From contig BBDR01000001.1 in assembly GCA_001312405.1 (NCBI GenBank), positions 434,001 to 498,000 of the forward strand: a stretch of DNA of 64,000 nt, written 5' to 3'. The DNA comes from Clostridium sp. NkU-1 (GTDB lineage: Bacteria > Bacillota_A > Clostridia > Lachnospirales > Lachnospiraceae). The position numbers and the translations under genes are program-made. This document shows, piece by piece, positions 62,772 through 64,000 of this stretch; position 1 is the stretch's first letter; every line of letters begins with the position of its first letter. The notes under the pieces are model-generated. The model made no database searches and had not been told where the DNA came from. It saw only the letters and a program-made list of their open reading frames with translations.

Positions 62772-63050
62772 TTCGAAATAGGAATTCCCGCACCGGTTTC
62801 ACAACTTTTGGACCTGGTTGATCTTGGGCTTTTTCCTTTAATGGAGGAACGCAATTTGACAGCAGTTAAGGACATGATAGATAAATCAAAGACGTGGACA
62901 AGATATCTTCAAAAGAAAATTAATGCCAATCTTGACGATTTCACGGCCAATGCCGGCAGCAATAACTATACCTGCATTGCCAGGAATTATAAAATACATA
63001 CCGGATACAGTTTCCAGGCGCAGAGTGGTGTGCCATGTTTGTATATTTAA
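62772..63050 (+). pseudogene. possible truncated endolysin remnant
   Basis: A frame open from before 62808 to 63050 codes for IPAPVSQLLDLVDLGLFPLM, then a helical stretch, then NAGSNNYTCIARNYKIHTGY and a sudden end. The NNYT-x2-AR-x-YK-x-HTG stretch resembles the opening of clostridial phage lysin domains. No start codon with a ribosome site is seen. Placed after the holin-like gene, which supports but does not prove the reading. Confidence 0.35.
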
Positions 63051-63207
63051 TTTACATTTTTACATAATTATGGTACGGTAATGAAAAAGAAGGTGCATCT
63101 TAACAAAAAGAATTCAACTAGAAGGATATCATCCCAATGGTTATTTGAGAATAAAAGTATAAAATAAATTGCAAAATCATCACAGAGTAAAAGGAATAGA
63201 TAAGAAA

Positions 63208-63682
63208 ATGAAGAAAAAAAGTATTTATCTTTGCTTCCATTGTTTCATTTTTTTTAATACTAATTTATAGCGGCAATATCAATTACAAAGATAATAATGA
63301 TATAATCCCCCAAAGGTCTGAAAGCACATTAGTTTTAAATGATTTTAGTGGTGTAACCATGACGGTAGAAAGTGTAGTTGATACAAAGATTACAGTGTGT
63401 ATTAATTATTCTGCTGATGATCCAGCCATATTTGGTGAAGATTATATCCTTGAAGTAAAAGATGGTCAAAAATGGTATCCTTTACCGGTTAAGGACAATA
63501 TTATGTTTACTTCTATGGGGTATGGATTAAAAAAAGGAAGCAGTTTCCCGTGGTCTACTGATTTTGAGATATTATATGGTAAATTATCTGCCGGCCAATA
63601 TCGAATAATAAAAGGGATTAGAATCGAACCACAACAGGAAACGCCTAAAGAATATTTTATTAGTGCTGAGTTTTCAATTTAA
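63208..63682 (+). CDS. membrane-anchored Ig-like (Big_14-type) domain protein, one frameshift
   Basis: About 157 residues. ATG 63208 gives MKKKVFIFASIVSFFLILIY, an N-terminal signal or anchor helix, if the A7 run at 63214-63220 is A6. The rest is a beta-sandwich with VTMTVESVVDTKITVCINYS, EDYILEVKDGQKWYPLPV and PWSTDFEILYGKLSAGQYRI, matching bacterial Ig-like domain Big_14 by memory. It would be exposed outside the membrane. Function unknown. Confidence 0.72.
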
Positions 63683-63830
63683 TAGGTACTTATAGCCGAC
63701 TTATACGGCTCTATTGCTTCTTGTTTCTTTTTTTTAGCTCTTCTTGTAATTTCTTTATTGGCGATTTTCGAACTTCTCTTGCCACAGTAATACTCTCCTA
63801 TTGGCAACAGCTTTGTAGCAAAAGATGATG

Positions 63831-63900
63831 ACAAAAATGAGAGAAGCCAGATAAACATAAGTTTATGGGACTTCTCTCACTAAAAAGGGGAGGATAAGTA
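63831..63900 (+). repeat. direct repeat, copy B (right side of accessory block)
   Basis: ACAAAAATGAGAGAAGCCAG to GGATAAGTA, matching copy A at 55591-55659 with about eight changes. Same orientation. The internal palindromes TGAGAG/CTCTCA and CATAAGTTTATG are kept. A possible -10 box (TATAAT, 63916) and a start codon (63928) lie just after it, so it may be the left end of a mobile element that runs past the window. Confidence 0.8.
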
Positions 63901-63927
63901 TTCACTCATCTTTGGTATAATCCTATT

Positions 63928-64000
63928 ATGACCTTATCCAGAGGTTTTATACACATAAAACAAAGATTTTTTTCTTATACTGTCTCCCCATAATGTTTTT
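63928..64000 (+). CDS. start of a gene cut by the window edge, maybe a transposase
   Basis: ATG 63928 opens MTLSRGFIHIKQRFF; with T6 in place of T7 at 63967-63973 the frame continues LILSPHNVF to the window end, while as written it stops after a few codons. TATAAT lies 7 bases before the ATG region, but no ribosome site is clear. It follows repeat copy B directly, which suggests a mobile element gene. Only 24 residues are visible. Confidence 0.3.

Overview
The window looks like chromosome from a low-to-middle GC, Gram-positive, anaerobic clostridial bacterium, most likely a Lachnospiraceae member of the Lacrimispora/Lachnoclostridium type. The signs are strong GGAGG ribosome sites, textbook TTGACA-17-TATAAT promoters, a T-box leader on pheST, a SleB-type cell-wall hydrolase, secG-rnr-smpB order, and ZapA-U32 peptidase-FtsW-PbpA order. 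The genus is inferred from gene content and was not tested by search.

Layout. 1-2.0 kb: start of an unassigned gene, a pectinesterase without signal peptide and a YhcH-type sugar protein. 2.0-8.6 kb: SleB-like hydrolase, YbaK, then branched-chain amino acid genes (leuD, leuC, a divergent LysR regulator, ilvC, ilvN). 8.8-14.5 kb: phosphoesterase, a cytosolic BMP-domain protein with a ParB-like segment, smpB, rnr, secG. 14.7-20.2 kb: a catalytically degenerate enolase paralogue and pheST under a T-box. 20.5-27.9 kb: a two-subunit ABC exporter with a divergent LysR gene, a radical SAM protein, YihY and cysK. 28-42 kb: M32 carboxypeptidase, a 5'-3' exonuclease with an N-terminal extension, a CheW protein carrying a CZB zinc domain, Nudix, then the envelope/division cluster pbpA-ftsW-U32-zapA, ruvBA and a YprB-like exonuclease. 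42-49 kb: cold shock protein, Hsp33, methyltransferase, SEC-C protein, a large transglutaminase-thioredoxin protein, a DeoR regulator and cutC. 49-55 kb: the oppABCDF peptide importer, with a terminator-like hairpin between oppA and oppB.

55-64 kb is the accessory part. Two direct copies of a ~70-bp sequence, about 8.2 kb apart, bracket a BlaI/BlaR1 pair with its operator, a PadR regulator with a FtsW-like membrane protein and its operators, a GNAT acetyltransferase, a three-gene run of small proteins that includes a membrane-anchored excisionase-like protein, a decayed phage lysis segment and an Ig-like domain protein.

An important caveat covers the whole annotation. About 30 genes, many of them essential, are interrupted by one-base shifts, nearly all of one kind: A/T runs one base too long (7 where the frame needs 6, or 8 where it needs 7) and short G/C runs one base too short. 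I read these as sequence errors, not gene decay, so I give gene coordinates for the reconstructed genes and name the shift sites.
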